Positions 25,856 through 36,341 of a DNA stretch of 64,000 nt are shown piece by piece. The notes under the pieces are model-generated. The model was not told the origin of the DNA. It ran no database searches and saw only the letters and a program-made list of their open reading frames with translations. Within the stretch, counting starts at the first letter, position 1. Each line of letters opens with the position of its first letter. The position numbers were made by a program, and so were the translations under genes. The stretch is from Bacillus pumilus. Lineage in GTDB: Bacteria > Bacillota > Bacilli > Bacillales > Bacillaceae. The stretch lies in assembly GCF_009937765.1 (NCBI RefSeq), contig NZ_CP047089.1, positions 3,036,272-3,100,271 of the forward strand, given 5' to 3'.

Positions 25856-27112
25856 TTAGTAAACAGATGTCTGCTCGTCAATGCCTTCAAGAATTTGTTT
25901 AATCCGTTGAAGGAATCTGCCGCATACAAGACCATCGAGAACTCTGTGGTCTAATGAGAGACAAAGGTTAACCATGTCTCTCGCTGCAATCATACCATTT
26001 ACAATCACCGGACGCTTCACGATCGATTCTACTTGTAAAATCGCCGCTTGCGGATAATTAATGATTCCCATAGATTGTACAGAACCAAATGATCCCGTGT
26101 TGTTTACAGTAAAGGTGCCGCCTTCCATGTCACTTTGCTTCAGCGTACCTTGTCTCACCTTGGAAGCAAGCTCATGAATTTCCTTGGCGATGCCTTTAAT
26201 CGTTTTTTCATCTGCATCCTTAATGACTGGAACAAAAAGAGCGTCATCAGTTGCAACAGCAATCGAGACATTGATCGCTTTCTTTTGCACAATTTTATCT
26301 CCAGCCCACATGCTGTTCATTTCTGGGAATTCCTTTAAGCTCTGTGCCACTGCTTTGACAAAGAACGCAAAGAACGTCAAATTAAAGCCTTCTTTTGCTT
26401 TAAATTGGTCCTTGAGCTGATTTCTTCTAGTCACAAGGTTTGTCACATCAACTTCCATCATTGTCCATGCATGCGGAATTTCATGTTTGCTTCTCAGCAT
26501 ATTTGCCGCAATCGCCTGCCTGATTGGCGTGACTGGCAGTTCATTATCACCAGGCATTGTAGAGATGGAAGGCGCCGCTTTTGGCTTTGATGACTGCACA
26601 GGCTCTGGCTTGATTGCCTGTTCATTCACAGGTGCTGCCTTCTCTTGCATGCCGCCGCTTTCAATCAGCTGAAGTAAATCTTTTCTTGTGATTCTCCCAC
26701 CTGCTCCCGTTCCTTGCACTGCCGCTAAATCAATGCTGTGCTCATCTGCTAAACGAAGGACCGCTGGAGAGTAGCGTTTCTTTTGACTTTGATCCTCTTT
26801 TGTTTGATCTGCTTCAGGTGCTTCACTTTGCTCAGGTGCCGCTTCTTCTTCTGCACTTTGCTGTGAGCTGCCTTCCACTTCAATTTCACAGAACACTTCT
26901 CCTACTTGAAGTGTATCGCCTTCTTCAGCTGATAGCTTTGTAATGGTTCCTGTAAAAGATGACGGGACTTCTGCGTTCACTTTATCCGTCATGACTTCTG
27001 CAATTGGATCGTATTTATTCACATGATCGCCAGGTGAAACGAGCCATTTGCTGATGGTTCCTTCTGTTACACTTTCACCTAACTGAGGCATTTTCATTTG
27101 TTCAGTTGCCAC
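25856..27112 (-). CDS. bkdB: branched-chain alpha-keto acid dehydrogenase E2 (acyltransferase)
   Basis: A 418-residue E2 core subunit. An N-terminal lipoyl domain has Lys44 in VMTDKVNAE as the lipoylation site. An acidic/Ala-rich linker follows, then a peripheral subunit-binding domain (SPAVLRLADEH... GAGGRITRKDL), a second linker, and the catalytic domain ending with the active-site motif SLDHRVLDG. It transfers branched acyl groups to CoA, producing isobutyryl-, isovaleryl- and 2-methylbutyryl-CoA, the primers of branched fatty acids. It is the last catalytic gene of the ptb-bkdB operon. Confidence 0.95.
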   Translation of the reverse strand: MATEQMKMPQLGESVTEGTISKWLVSPGDHVNKYDPIAEVMTDKVNAEVPSSFTGTITKLSAEEGDTLQVGEVFCEIEVEGSSQQSAEEEAAPEQSEAPEADQTKEDQSQKKRYSPAVLRLADEHSIDLAAVQGTGAGGRITRKDLLQLIESGGMQEKAAPVNEQAIKPEPVQSSKPKAAPSISTMPGDNELPVTPIRQAIAANMLRSKHEIPHAWTMMEVDVTNLVTRRNQLKDQFKAKEGFNLTFFAFFVKAVAQSLKEFPEMNSMWAGDKIVQKKAINVSIAVATDDALFVPVIKDADEKTIKGIAKEIHELASKVRQGTLKQSDMEGGTFTVNNTGSFGSVQSMGIINYPQAAILQVESIVKRPVIVNGMIAARDMVNLCLSLDHRVLDGLVCGRFLQRIKQILEGIDEQTSVY

Positions 27113-27130
27113 TTGAAACCCTCCTCTTTC

Positions 27131-28114
27131 TTAAAACGCCGCTAGCTCTCTCATTTCAGCTTCTACCTTATCTGGGTTGACCATAAAGAATTTTTCCATT
27201 GTCGGTGCATAAGGCATTGCTGGGATTTCTGGTCCGGCTAGACGTTTGATTGGTGCGTCTAAATCAAATAAGCAATGCTCTGATATGATCGCCGCTACCT
27301 CACTCATGATGCTGCCCTCTTTTGTATCTTCCGTTAGAAGAAGCACTTTGCCTGTTTTTGATGCCGCTTCAATAATGGCTTCCTGATCAAGCGGGTACAC
27401 TGTTCTCAAATCGAGAATATGCGCAGAAATGCCATCTTTCGCAAGGCGGTCTGCTGCTTGCAGCGCAAAATGGACGCAGAGGCCATATGTAATGACCGTG
27501 ATATCATCGCCTTCACGTTTCACATCTGCTTTTCCAATAGGAAGTGTGTAATCCTCTTCAGGTACTTCTCCTTTAATGAGACGGTAGGCACGTTTGTGTT
27601 CAAAGAACAATACAGGATCTGGATCTCGTACCGCAGCTTTTAAAAGACCTTTTACATCATAAGGCGTAGAAGGCATGACAATCTTCAAACCAGGCTGGTT
27701 GGCAAAAATCGCTTCAACTGATTGTGAATGATAAAGCGCCCCGTGAACTCCGCCCCCATAAGGTGCGCGGATGACCATCGGACAGCTCCAATCGTTATTT
27801 GAGCGGTATCTAATTTTCGCCGCCTCTGAAATGATTTGGTTAATGGCAGGCATGATAAAATCCGCAAATTGCATCTCAGCAATTGGGCGCATTCCATACA
27901 TCGCTGCCCCAATCCCAACTCCAGCAATGGCTGATTCTGCAAGAGGTGTATCCATGACGCGCGCTTCTCCGAATTGCTCATAGAGACCCGCTGTCGCTTT
28001 AAATACACCGCCCTTTTTCCCGACATCCTCTCCGAGCACAAACACTTTCGGATCTCGCTCCATTTCTTCTTTCATTGCCAGTGTAATGGCGTCTATATAT
28101 GACATAACAGGCAT
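27131..28114 (-). CDS. bkdAB: branched-chain alpha-keto acid dehydrogenase E1 beta subunit
   Basis: A 327-residue E1 beta subunit with the transketolase pyrimidine-binding domain first (MSYIDAITLAMKEEM, FVLGEDVG with its conserved Glu) and the C-terminal transketolase domain (DLRTVYPLD). It pairs with BkdAA in an alpha2-beta2 decarboxylase. It lies 12 bases after bkdAA and 18 bases before bkdB in the operon. Confidence 0.95.
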   Translation of the reverse strand: MPVMSYIDAITLAMKEEMERDPKVFVLGEDVGKKGGVFKATAGLYEQFGEARVMDTPLAESAIAGVGIGAAMYGMRPIAEMQFADFIMPAINQIISEAAKIRYRSNNDWSCPMVIRAPYGGGVHGALYHSQSVEAIFANQPGLKIVMPSTPYDVKGLLKAAVRDPDPVLFFEHKRAYRLIKGEVPEEDYTLPIGKADVKREGDDITVITYGLCVHFALQAADRLAKDGISAHILDLRTVYPLDQEAIIEAASKTGKVLLLTEDTKEGSIMSEVAAIISEHCLFDLDAPIKRLAGPEIPAMPYAPTMEKFFMVNPDKVEAEMRELAAF

Positions 28115-28126
28115 TTTTCTTCCCCC

Positions 28127-29119
28127 TTACTCCGCATACACGTAACGAAGTGCGCTTTCAGCATCAGCATAAGCAGCGTTTTCCGCTTCATCAGTGGCTT
28201 CGTTTACGATTTGCATGATTTCTTTTGTCATCTCTTCTTTCATTTCTGAAGTCATGACGTTTCCTTCGGTTAAATACGTTTCATATTTGATGAGCGGATC
28301 TTTCTTTCTCGCTTCGAGCACTTCTTCTTTTTCTCGATAGCTTGAATCATCGTCATCACTTGAATGCGCAGTTAAACGGTAAGAGATCGTTTCAATCAAC
28401 GTTGGTCCTTCGCCTCTTGCCGCACGGTCTCTCGCTTCTTTGACAGCGGCATATACTTCAAGCGGATCATTGCCATCAACGGTTACGCCAGGCATTCCGT
28501 ACCCAATCGCACGATCTGAAATGCGTTCACAAGCTACTTGTTTGTCGTACGGCACGGAAATTGCATACTTATTGTTTTCACACATGAAAATAACAGGCAG
28601 CTTATGCACAGCAGCGAAGTTAGCCCCTTCGTGGAAATCACCTTGGTTTGAAGAGCCTTCACCGAACGTGACAAAGCTGACAAAGTTTTTCTGATCTAGC
28701 CGTCCAGCAAGTGCGATTCCCACTGCATGAGGAACCTGCGTTGTAACAGGTGAAGATCCTGTCACAATTCGATTGGATTTCTGTCCAAAATGTCCTGGCA
28801 TCTGTCTGCCACCTGAGTTTGGATCGTCTTGTTTTGCAAAACCTGACATCATTAAATCTTTTGCTGTCATTCCAAATGCAAGGACAACCCCCATATCACG
28901 GTAGTAAGGTAAGACGTAATCCTCTTCTCTATTGAGAGCGAAAGCAGCACCAACTTGCTGCGCTTCCTGCCCTTGACAAGATATAACGAATGGAATTTTA
29001 CCTGAACGGTTTAAAAGCCACATCCGTTCATCAATTTTTCTTGCTAGAAGCATTGTTCTGTATATATCAATTGCTTGTTCATCAGATAATCCTAATTCAT
29101 GATGACGCATGTTACTCAT
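28127..29119 (-). CDS. bkdAA: branched-chain alpha-keto acid dehydrogenase E1 alpha subunit
   Basis: A 330-residue ThDP-dependent E1 alpha. The thiamine diphosphate motif starts at GEGSSNQGDFHEG and ends at CENN, the usual GDG-to-NN spacing. A phosphorylation-loop-like segment (YRLTAHSSDDD) is present. It decarboxylates the keto acids of leucine, isoleucine and valine and passes the acyl group to E2. It lies between lpdV and bkdAB. Confidence 0.95.
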   Translation of the reverse strand: MSNMRHHELGLSDEQAIDIYRTMLLARKIDERMWLLNRSGKIPFVISCQGQEAQQVGAAFALNREEDYVLPYYRDMGVVLAFGMTAKDLMMSGFAKQDDPNSGGRQMPGHFGQKSNRIVTGSSPVTTQVPHAVGIALAGRLDQKNFVSFVTFGEGSSNQGDFHEGANFAAVHKLPVIFMCENNKYAISVPYDKQVACERISDRAIGYGMPGVTVDGNDPLEVYAAVKEARDRAARGEGPTLIETISYRLTAHSSDDDDSSYREKEEVLEARKKDPLIKYETYLTEGNVMTSEMKEEMTKEIMQIVNEATDEAENAAYADAESALRYVYAE

Positions 29120-29136
29120 CTTATTTCCCTCCTTGA

Positions 29137-30561
29137 TTAAAAATGGATCGCTTTCCCGTCAACAGCAAGGGCTGCCTCGCCAATCGCCTCTGATAAGGTT
29201 GGGTGCGGGTGAATTGTTTGCCCGACTTCCCACGGCGTTGCATCAAGTACTTTGGCTAATCCAGCTTCTGATATCATATCTGTGACATGAGGACCAATCA
29301 TATGAATCCCTAAAATATCATCTGTCTTTTGATCAGCAATGATTTTGACAAATCCATCTGACTCCCCGTATACAAGTGCTTTTCCGATCGCCATGAATGG
29401 GAATTTCCCCATTTTGACTTCGAAGCCTTGCTCTTTTGCCGCCTGTTCAGTGAGTCCAACACTAGCGGTTTCCGGGTGAGAGTAAACACATTTAGAAACG
29501 AGCGTTTCATCGAGCGGCTTTGGATTTTGACCAGCCATATGCTCCACAGCAATCATGCCTTCGTGTGAAGCCACATGTGCCAACTGAAGTCCGCCAATGA
29601 CATCTCCTATTGCATAAATATGTGATTCTTTCGTTTGATAATGTTCATTCACGACAATGCCTTGTTTTTCTGTTTGGATGTCTGTGTTTTCAAGACCAAT
29701 GCCTTCAATATTTGGTACTCTGCCGACTGATAGAAGAAGTTTTTCTGCTTCAAACGTCAGAATGTCTCCATCCTTTTCTGCTTGAATCGTCACGAGGTCC
29801 TCCTGCTTTTTGACGGTATCTGGCAGTACTTTCGCATTTGTCACAAAGGTGATGCCTTTTTTAGATAAAAGCTTTTCCATTTCTTTAGAAATGTCATGAT
29901 CCTCTGTCGGCAATATGCGATCTGCAAATTCAATCACCGTCACCTTCACACCAAAATCATTGAGCATAGAAGCCCACTCGATTCCGATCACCCCGCCGCC
30001 GACAATGAGCATCGACTGCGGAAGCTCTGGCAGTTCTAGTGCATCATCTGATGTAAGTATGTGCGTCCCATCTGCTTCAAGCCCAGGCAGCACACGTGGT
30101 CTTGAACCTGTCGCAATGATGACCTGCTTTGGAATGAGCATTTCATTTTCATCTCCATTTGCCATTTCTACGGAGATGGTTCCTGGCATTGGTGAAAAGA
30201 TAGATGGACCAAGAATGCGGCCGATCCCTTCATAAACATCAATTTTCCCTTGTTTCATTAAATGTTTAACGCCGCCTGCTAGTTTCTCTACAATCTCTGC
30301 TTTTCTTTTCTGCACATTGGCAAACTGCAAGGCAATGCCATTTGCCTCAACGCCAAAATCAGCAGCACGTTTGACGGTTTGATAAACTTCAGCACTTCTA
30401 AGCAGCGCCTTAGACGGAATGCATCCTTTATGGAGACACGTTCCGCCAAGCTTTTCTTTTTCTACAATTGCTGTTTTCAATCCAAGCTGTGAGGCACGAA
30501 TGGCCGCTACATAGCCGCCTGTGCCTCCACCAAGAATGACGAGGTCGTATTCAGTTGCCAT
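29137..30561 (-). CDS. lpdV: dihydrolipoyl dehydrogenase (E3) of the bkd complex
   Basis: A 474-residue FAD disulfide oxidoreductase. The FAD motif GGGTGGY is near the N-terminus, the redox-active pair is in [13 protein letters not shown], the NAD motif is VGGGVIGIE, and the second FAD segment is AIGDV. The C-terminal His-Glu pair is in HPHPTLSEA. It reoxidises the lipoyl group of BkdB. It overlaps the end of buk by 11 bases. Confidence 0.95.
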   Translation of the reverse strand: MATEYDLVILGGGTGGYVAAIRASQLGLKTAIVEKEKLGGTCLHKGCIPSKALLRSAEVYQTVKRAADFGVEANGIALQFANVQKRKAEIVEKLAGGVKHLMKQGKIDVYEGIGRILGPSIFSPMPGTISVEMANGDENEMLIPKQVIIATGSRPRVLPGLEADGTHILTSDDALELPELPQSMLIVGGGVIGIEWASMLNDFGVKVTVIEFADRILPTEDHDISKEMEKLLSKKGITFVTNAKVLPDTVKKQEDLVTIQAEKDGDILTFEAEKLLLSVGRVPNIEGIGLENTDIQTEKQGIVVNEHYQTKESHIYAIGDVIGGLQLAHVASHEGMIAVEHMAGQNPKPLDETLVSKCVYSHPETASVGLTEQAAKEQGFEVKMGKFPFMAIGKALVYGESDGFVKIIADQKTDDILGIHMIGPHVTDMISEAGLAKVLDATPWEVGQTIHPHPTLSEAIGEAALAVDGKAIHF

Positions 30562-31672
30562 GACTTGTCACTCCTTTCTTCATCTGTTGATCATTTGGGT
30601 ATTCTTTCGGAGATTCTTCTTCTTTTAAAATACGAAGTGCACCTTCTGCTAAGGATTGCAGTTCATTTTCACCTGGATACACGACTACATCTGAAATCCA
30701 GTCAATGTGACCTCTAATACTTGATGTAATTTGTTTGCTATACGCAAGTCCGCCTGTTAGAACAATGACGTCAACTGCGCCTTTTAAGACAGCACTAGCC
30801 GCACCGATTTCCTTGGCAATTTGATAGCACATCGCCTCATAAATCAGCGCTGCTCGTTCATCGCCTGCTTCAATCATCCGCTCTACTTTCACAGCATCTG
30901 TCGTACCAAGGTAGCCCGCAAGACCACCTTCACCAATAATGCGCTTCAGCATTTCCTCTTGACTATACTCACCAGAAAAGCAAAGGTTGACAAGGTCACC
31001 AGTTGGCAAGGTCCCCGCTCGCTCCGGGCTGAAAGGGCCTTCGCCATGCAGTCCGTTATTGACGTCAATGACTTTCCCTTTTTCATGGACACCAATCGTG
31101 ATGCCGCCGCCCATATGTGTAATAATCATGTTCAAATCTTCGTAGCGCTTCCCAAAAGATGCAGCTGTTTTTCTTGCGACTGCTTTTTGATTTAATGCAT
31201 GGAAGATGCTTTTTCTTTCAATCGTTGGCAGACCTGAAATACGAGCAATTGGTTTTAGCTCATCCACTACAACTGGATCGACAATAAAAGCTGGGATGTT
31301 CAAGCCAAGTGCAATTTCTCGTGCGATGATACCGCCCAGATTAGATGCATGCTGGCCAGCATATCCTTCTTTTAGGTCTTGCACCATTTGCTCATTGACT
31401 TCATATGTCCCACCTTCAATCGGACGAAGAAGACCGCCGCGCGCACAAACTGCATCAAACTTTGAGATGTTCATCCCTTGTTCATGCAGCGTCTTCAGGA
31501 TGGTTTCTTTACGAAATGAAAACTGATCAATAATATGAGGGAATTGCTTTAATTCCTCATCTGTATGTCTCAGTGTCGTTTCAAAAATAGATCGTTCATT
31601 GTGAAACACACCGATTTTTGTTGAAGTAGAGCCAGGATTAATTGTGAGAATACGCCATTCTTTTGTCAGCAA
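30551..31672 (-). CDS. buk: butyrate kinase (branched-chain)
   Basis: A 373-residue acetokinase-family enzyme. The N-terminal phosphate motif is [14 protein letters not shown]; further motifs are [12 protein letters not shown] and VLTGGLAYS. With Ptb it converts acyl-CoA to free acid with ATP formation. The start appears to be a TTG at 31672, eight bases after GGAGG; no ATG is nearby in frame. It is the third gene of the operon. Confidence 0.93.
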   Translation of the reverse strand: MLTKEWRILTINPGSTSTKIGVFHNERSIFETTLRHTDEELKQFPHIIDQFSFRKETILKTLHEQGMNISKFDAVCARGGLLRPIEGGTYEVNEQMVQDLKEGYAGQHASNLGGIIAREIALGLNIPAFIVDPVVVDELKPIARISGLPTIERKSIFHALNQKAVARKTAASFGKRYEDLNMIITHMGGGITIGVHEKGKVIDVNNGLHGEGPFSPERAGTLPTGDLVNLCFSGEYSQEEMLKRIIGEGGLAGYLGTTDAVKVERMIEAGDERAALIYEAMCYQIAKEIGAASAVLKGAVDVIVLTGGLAYSKQITSSIRGHIDWISDVVVYPGENELQSLAEGALRILKEEESPKEYPNDQQMKKGVTSHGN

Positions 31673-31705
31673 AAAGAAAACCTCCGTTTCAACTCATTCT
31701 TCAAA

Positions 31706-32800
31706 TTAGCGACGACTTAAAATATGTTGGCCATTTTGCAGGAATTGACTTCTTGATTTGCGCATTCTTTCAATTCGCTCCTCCGCCAATCGGTCTGCCG
31801 CTTTATAAGTTGGAATGGCATCACGGTTTGAAATTTCAATGACGCGTTCAATGTTTTGATAAATACCTTCTACCTTTTTCATCGCACGATCTGCATTATA
31901 GCCATACAGTTCATCAGCAACGTTAATGACGCCGCCTGCATTGATTACATAATCAGGTGCATACACAATGCCCATTTCATGAATCAGATCGCCGTGATGC
32001 GTTTCTCTCAGCTGGTTATTCGCTGCACCTGCGATAACCTTTGCTTTCAGCTTAGGAATCGTTACATCATTAATCGTTGCACCAAGTGCACAAGGTGCAT
32101 AGATATCACATGCTTGATCATAAATATCGTCAGGGTCTACTGCTTTTGCGCCAAAGTCTTCTACAGCTCGTTTTACAGAGTCTTTGTTGATATCTGTGAC
32201 AATTAGCTGCGCACCTTCTTCGTGCAGATGTTTACACAAATTGTACGCGACATTCCCAACACCTTGGACTGCAATCGTTTTTCCTTCTAATGAATCGGTA
32301 CCGAATGCAGCTTTGGCAGCAGCTTTCATCCCTTTATATACACCGTAAGCCGTAACAGGAGACGGATTTCCAGATGAACCAAATGCAGGAGATATACCTG
32401 TCACAAAGTTTGTTTCTTCATGAATCAGATCCATGTCTTCAACCGTTGTACCGACATCCTCTGCTGTGATATAGCGGCCATTTAATCCTTGTATGTAGCG
32501 TCCAAACGCACGGAACATTTCTTCATTTTTATCTTTTCTTGGGTCACCGATGATAACTGTTTTCCCGCCGCCAAGATTCAGGCCTGCTGCTGCGTTTTTA
32601 TAAGTCATCCCTCTTGCTAGACGAAGCGCATCTTCGATCGCTGCTTCTTCGTTTTCATACGTCCACATTCTTGTCCCGCCTAGTGCTGGCCCAAGTGTTG
32701 TATCATGAATGGCAATAATCGCTTTTAAGCCAGATTGTTCATCCTGACAAAATACAAGCTGCTCATAATCGTATCGTTCCATATATTTAAAAAGTTCCAT
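31706..32800 (-). CDS. bcd: leucine dehydrogenase
   Basis: A 364-residue Glu/Leu/Phe/Val dehydrogenase. The catalytic Lys is in the glycine-rich segment [13 protein letters not shown] and the NAD-binding motif is [12 protein letters not shown]. It deaminates leucine, isoleucine and valine to keto acids for the Bkd complex. AGGAGG precedes the ATG at 32800. It is the second gene of the operon after ptb. Confidence 0.95.
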   Translation of the reverse strand: MELFKYMERYDYEQLVFCQDEQSGLKAIIAIHDTTLGPALGGTRMWTYENEEAAIEDALRLARGMTYKNAAAGLNLGGGKTVIIGDPRKDKNEEMFRAFGRYIQGLNGRYITAEDVGTTVEDMDLIHEETNFVTGISPAFGSSGNPSPVTAYGVYKGMKAAAKAAFGTDSLEGKTIAVQGVGNVAYNLCKHLHEEGAQLIVTDINKDSVKRAVEDFGAKAVDPDDIYDQACDIYAPCALGATINDVTIPKLKAKVIAGAANNQLRETHHGDLIHEMGIVYAPDYVINAGGVINVADELYGYNADRAMKKVEGIYQNIERVIEISNRDAIPTYKAADRLAEERIERMRKSRSQFLQNGQHILSRR

Positions 32801-32825
32801 TGTTTATTCCTCCTATGACTTTCGC

Positions 32826-33719
32826 TTAATTTGATGTACAGATGGCAAGCGCAATTGAATAAAGCTTACTTTCGGCTGTATCCGACCGGCTTGTTAAAGC
32901 AATCGGCGCCTTCGCTCCTGCCACCACAGCCCCAACCTTTGCATGTGCAAAGTAGATGAGAGATTTATAAAGAATGTTCCCTGCTTCAATCGTTGGCACA
33001 AGCAAAATATCTGCATGACCGGCGACATCACTCGTAATATTTTTATGAGAAGCGGCTGTTTGAGAAATGGCATTGTCTAAAGCAAGTGGTCCGTCAATGA
33101 GGCAGCCAGAAATTTGCCCTCGCTTATTCATTTGCGCCAGGCTTGCCGCTGTCAATGTGGAATCCATTGCTGGGTTCACAACCTCTACCGCAGATAAAAC
33201 AGCAACCTTTGGCATGTCGTTTCCGACAGCTTGCGCTACTTGAACAGCATTGATCGTAATCTCTTTGAACATGTTTAGATCAGGCGCGATGTTCATCGCA
33301 GAATCTGTGACATAAATAAACCGATCAAAGCCCGGCACTTCAAATGCCGCGACATGTGATAGAACACTCGCTGTCCGCAGCCCGTACTCTTTATTCAGTA
33401 CCGCTTTTAAAAGAACGGCTGTCGTGACATGCCCCTTCATCAATATATCTGCATGCTTCTCACTCACTGCCTGCACGGCAATTTTGGCTGATTCTTCAGG
33501 AGAATCCGAATGAATAATATCTATCCAGTCTTCATTGATCTCATGCTGTTTCACCAGCTCCTTCAGGTTGCGTTTGTTCCCAACCAGCAGGAAGCGAGCG
33601 ACTTTGCGTTCAATTGCCATCTTGATGGCATGAAGCACTTCTTCGTCTTCTGCATGAGCCACAGCAGCAGTTTTATTCTGCAGCTGGGCAGCTTTCATAA
33701 TCAGATCGTCAAGCTTCAT
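32826..33719 (-). CDS. ptb: phosphate butyryltransferase
   Basis: A phosphate acetyl/butyryltransferase of about 297 residues exchanging the CoA of branched acyl-CoA for phosphate. Family segments include KGHVTTAVLLKAVL, TDSAMNIAPDL and the glycine/alanine-rich C-terminal VGAVVAGAKAPIALTSRSD. The start at 33719 (MKLDDLIMKA) follows AAAGGTGGG; upstream in-frame ATGs overlap the sigma-54 promoter. It is the first gene of ptb-bcd-buk-lpdV-bkdAA-bkdAB-bkdB. Confidence 0.93.
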   Translation of the reverse strand: MKLDDLIMKAAQLQNKTAAVAHAEDEEVLHAIKMAIERKVARFLLVGNKRNLKELVKQHEINEDWIDIIHSDSPEESAKIAVQAVSEKHADILMKGHVTTAVLLKAVLNKEYGLRTASVLSHVAAFEVPGFDRFIYVTDSAMNIAPDLNMFKEITINAVQVAQAVGNDMPKVAVLSAVEVVNPAMDSTLTAASLAQMNKRGQISGCLIDGPLALDNAISQTAASHKNITSDVAGHADILLVPTIEAGNILYKSLIYFAHAKVGAVVAGAKAPIALTSRSDTAESKLYSIALAICTSN

Positions 33720-33760
33720 ATATGCCCACCTTTCCTTATGCTCGGGTTCATGGTTTTTAT

Positions 33761-33777
33761 ATGCAAGTTCTATGCCA
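33761..33777 (-). promoter_or_regulatory. sigma-54 (SigL) promoter of the ptb-bkd operon
   Basis: On the minus strand TGGCAT (33772-33777), five bases, then TTGCAT (33761-33766): a full match to the sigma-54 -24/-12 consensus TGGCAY-N5-TTGCW. It lies about 45 bases before the ptb start, with the sigma-54 activator gene bkdR immediately upstream. Confidence 0.92.
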
Positions 33778-33827
33778 GCTTGAAACGCAGCGAAATTAGT
33801 CATTTCGCATGAAATACGCGCAACTTT

Positions 33828-33853
33828 TTGCAGAATATATGCATTTTATTGCA
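33828..33853. promoter_or_regulatory. phased TGCA motifs, candidate BkdR upstream activating site
   Basis: TTGCA at 33828, ATGCA at 33839 and TTGCA at 33849, spaced 11 and 10 bases. They sit roughly 80-100 bases upstream of the predicted ptb start point, the usual distance for activators of sigma-54 polymerase. Confidence 0.45.
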
Positions 33854-35918
33854 TGCTATCTTTTGCAAGTTGATATTTATCCATTTTATAGTAAAGATTT
33901 CGAATGCTAATCCCTAACGTTTTCGCTGTTTTCGTGCGGTTGAATTGATGCTTTTCAAGGGTTTGTTTAATCAACTGCGCTTCAAACGCTTCAACAGCAT
34001 CCGAAAGAGTCTCTCCCTCGAATTGACTGACAGCCAGTTCCTGTTGCTCTTTTTCTTCCTGCTCTTCTGACTCCATGAAGGAAATATGATCTTCATCGAT
34101 CCATTCTTCTTGCGGATTCAAAAAGATCATGGCTCGTCCAAGAACATTTTCCAGTTCTCTTACGTTCCCTGGCCAGCTGTAGGATCGAAGTCTATCGAGC
34201 GCACCTTCTGTTAAGCCGCTCACATTTCGACCATAGTCTAAATTGATTTTCTGAATGAGACGTTTACTTAAGGAGTCAATGTCTTCAAGGCGCTGCCTTA
34301 GAGGCGGAATAGAGATCGGATATCTGTTCATCCGGTAATATAAGTCCTCTCTGAACTTCCCTTCCGCCATCGCTTTTTCAATATTGACATTTGTTGCAGT
34401 AATCACACGCACATCAACTGGTATCGCTTTTGTTCCGCCTACTCTCACAATTTCTTTCTCCTGCATGACGCGTAATAATTTCGCTTGTGTACTTGGCGTC
34501 ATTTCACCAATCTCATCTAAAAAGATACTGCCATGATTCGCTTCTTCAAACAGCCCTTTCTTCCCGCCTCGCCTCGCACCAGAAAATGCACCTTCCTCGT
34601 AGCCAAAAAGCTCTGACTCTAAAAGTGTTTCTGATAAGGCAGCACAGTTGACTCTCACAAAACGATTATATTTTCGGTCACTTTCATTGTGTATAGCGTG
34701 CGCAAATAATTCTTTCCCAGTACCTGACTCTCCTCTGAGTAAAATGGTGGCTGGTGTTTTTGCCCCTAGTTTTGCCTGCTCAAGCGCAACAAGCATTTGC
34801 TCACTTTCTCCAATAATGTCTTCAAAAGTGTACTTTGCCTCAAGTGTTCGGATGAGCTGCCTTGCTTTATTTAATTCATTGGTGAGTGATTGAATTTCTG
34901 ATACGTCATGAATGACGCCGACACTGCCTTTTAAAATGCCATCAACGATCACTGGTGCTACGTTGACGATCACATCCTTCTTATTAGGTCCGACTTTCAT
35001 TCTGACGCCTCGAACTGGTCTTCTTGTTTCAAGCACCTTCAAATGCATACTTTCCCCTTCAGAAATATCCGCACCCGCAGGTTTGCCCACAACCTCTTTG
35101 TCTGTTAATCCCGTCATTTTCGTATAAGCTCGGTTGATTAAAATCCCTTTCCCCTGCTCATCTACGACGGATATCGCTTCATCTGATGATTGAATGATAG
35201 CCTCGAGCATCGTGCGCACTTCTTTGAGGTTTGTGACTTCTTCTGCAAGTTCCACTGCATCTGTAATATCTTTAAAAATGGATAGAGCGCCTAGCATTCT
35301 TCCTGCATCATCAATTATCGGCAAACGCGTTGTAACAATTTGTATTTGCTGATTCAGAAATTGTTTTTGATGAAATTCTGGCTCCCTCGACCTTAAAATA
35401 TCGGGGAGTTTTGTATTAGGGATCACTTCACGTATGTGCCGGCCAATCGCATCTTTTTGCGAACGTCCAACCATTTTGGCAGCCGATCGATTAAACAGAA
35501 CGACTTCTTCATCCATATTGATAAAAATCATGCCATCGTTCGTTGCATTAAAAATGCGGTCATGTTTATAGGTTTGTTCTTTTAATATTTGAATGAGCTG
35601 ATGCTTTTCTGACATTAATTCTGATATGACGTAAGCCATCGAACTTGGAACAATGACAGACTGCTCTGTTTTTTCTTCCATCAGTTCTTTAAGAACAGCT
35701 GAACTGCCCGTTGTTTCGATGATGATATCAATGTCATCTTTTATGTATTCTTTCCAATCCGTTGTCGTATCAATTCCATTCTTTTTCGCTTCTACCATCC
35801 CCGGTGCCCCAAGATCAAGGTCGGCGATTGCAACGATTTGAATCATATTTGTTTTCAGCAATGTTTCAAGTAATGCTGATCCACCCTGTCCTGCACCGAC
35901 AATCAAGACTCTCTGCAT
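33846..35918 (-). CDS. bkdR: sigma-54-dependent activator of branched-chain amino acid catabolism
   Basis: A 690-residue enhancer-binding protein. The N-terminus looks like a nucleotide-binding domain ([15 protein letters not shown]). Two PAS domains follow (about residues 120-220 and 235-340), then an AAA+ domain with Walker A GESGTGKE, the sigma-54 contact loop GAFSGA instead of the common GAFTGA, Walker [10 protein letters not shown], and a C-terminal Fis-type helix-turn-helix ([19 protein letters not shown]). It matches B. subtilis BkdR (YqiR). It should activate the sigma-54 promoter just downstream in response to a branched-chain signal. Confidence 0.95.
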   Translation of the reverse strand: MQRVLIVGAGQGGSALLETLLKTNMIQIVAIADLDLGAPGMVEAKKNGIDTTTDWKEYIKDDIDIIIETTGSSAVLKELMEEKTEQSVIVPSSMAYVISELMSEKHQLIQILKEQTYKHDRIFNATNDGMIFINMDEEVVLFNRSAAKMVGRSQKDAIGRHIREVIPNTKLPDILRSREPEFHQKQFLNQQIQIVTTRLPIIDDAGRMLGALSIFKDITDAVELAEEVTNLKEVRTMLEAIIQSSDEAISVVDEQGKGILINRAYTKMTGLTDKEVVGKPAGADISEGESMHLKVLETRRPVRGVRMKVGPNKKDVIVNVAPVIVDGILKGSVGVIHDVSEIQSLTNELNKARQLIRTLEAKYTFEDIIGESEQMLVALEQAKLGAKTPATILLRGESGTGKELFAHAIHNESDRKYNRFVRVNCAALSETLLESELFGYEEGAFSGARRGGKKGLFEEANHGSIFLDEIGEMTPSTQAKLLRVMQEKEIVRVGGTKAIPVDVRVITATNVNIEKAMAEGKFREDLYYRMNRYPISIPPLRQRLEDIDSLSKRLIQKINLDYGRNVSGLTEGALDRLRSYSWPGNVRELENVLGRAMIFLNPQEEWIDEDHISFMESEEQEEKEQQELAVSQFEGETLSDAVEAFEAQLIKQTLEKHQFNRTKTAKTLGISIRNLYYKMDKYQLAKDSMQ

Positions 35919-35944
35919 CCCGTTACCCCTTTATATGAAAAAAT

Positions 35945-35980
35945 TTGCACACCATATTTTTCCGTTGCAAAAAATTGCAC
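35945..35980 (+). promoter_or_regulatory. three phased TTGCA repeats upstream of bkdR
   Basis: TTGCAC at 35945, TTGCAA at 35965 and TTGCAC at 35975, spaced 20 and 10 bases, so on one face of the helix. This is a candidate site for BkdR autoregulation, given the similar array upstream of ptb. Confidence 0.4.
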
Positions 35981-36067
35981 AACTCTTATATTACCACGTT
36001 TTCCTTTCTTGACAAAATATTTTTTGAATTAGACAATGGAAGTAAATGACGTTTAAGGGGACATTTG

Positions 36068-36304
36068 ATGGGGAGAATACTTGCATTAGTGATTATTTTA
36101 ATACCTGGCGCGTTTGCTGCACTTGGGATTAAGCTGTTACGCGACACTGTTTTCGGTATCATCATTGCACCGTTTCCATTTTTATGGCTGCAAGGAATTG
36201 CAGGATTGGTTTTTTTAGGAGGAGGTCTTTACGTAGTTGCTGGCTTTATTTTATATAGAGACCGCAAACGAAATAAAGTAACCACCCGCTTTAAACAGAG
36301 ATAA
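36068..36304 (+). CDS. yqzF: DUF2627 small membrane protein
   Basis: A 78-residue protein with two membrane segments (ALVIILIPGAFAALGIKLL and GIAGLVFLGGGLYVVAGFIL) and a basic tail (YRDRKRNK). It matches the DUF2627/YqzF family, with the same neighbours (bkdR and yqiK) as in B. subtilis. Function unknown. The ATG at 36068 follows AAGGGG; a TTG one codon earlier is possible. Confidence 0.85.
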   Translation: MGRILALVIILIPGAFAALGIKLLRDTVFGIIIAPFPFLWLQGIAGLVFLGGGLYVVAGFILYRDRKRNKVTTRFKQR

Positions 36305-36313
36305 ACATGAAAA

Positions 36314-36341
36314 AAAGACCCGCTATTGATCGCAGGTCTTT
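36314..36341. terminator. bidirectional terminator between yqzF and yqiK
   Basis: AAAGACC (36314-36320) pairs with GGTCTTT (36335-36341), with an A tract before it and a T-rich stretch after. Confidence 0.8.
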
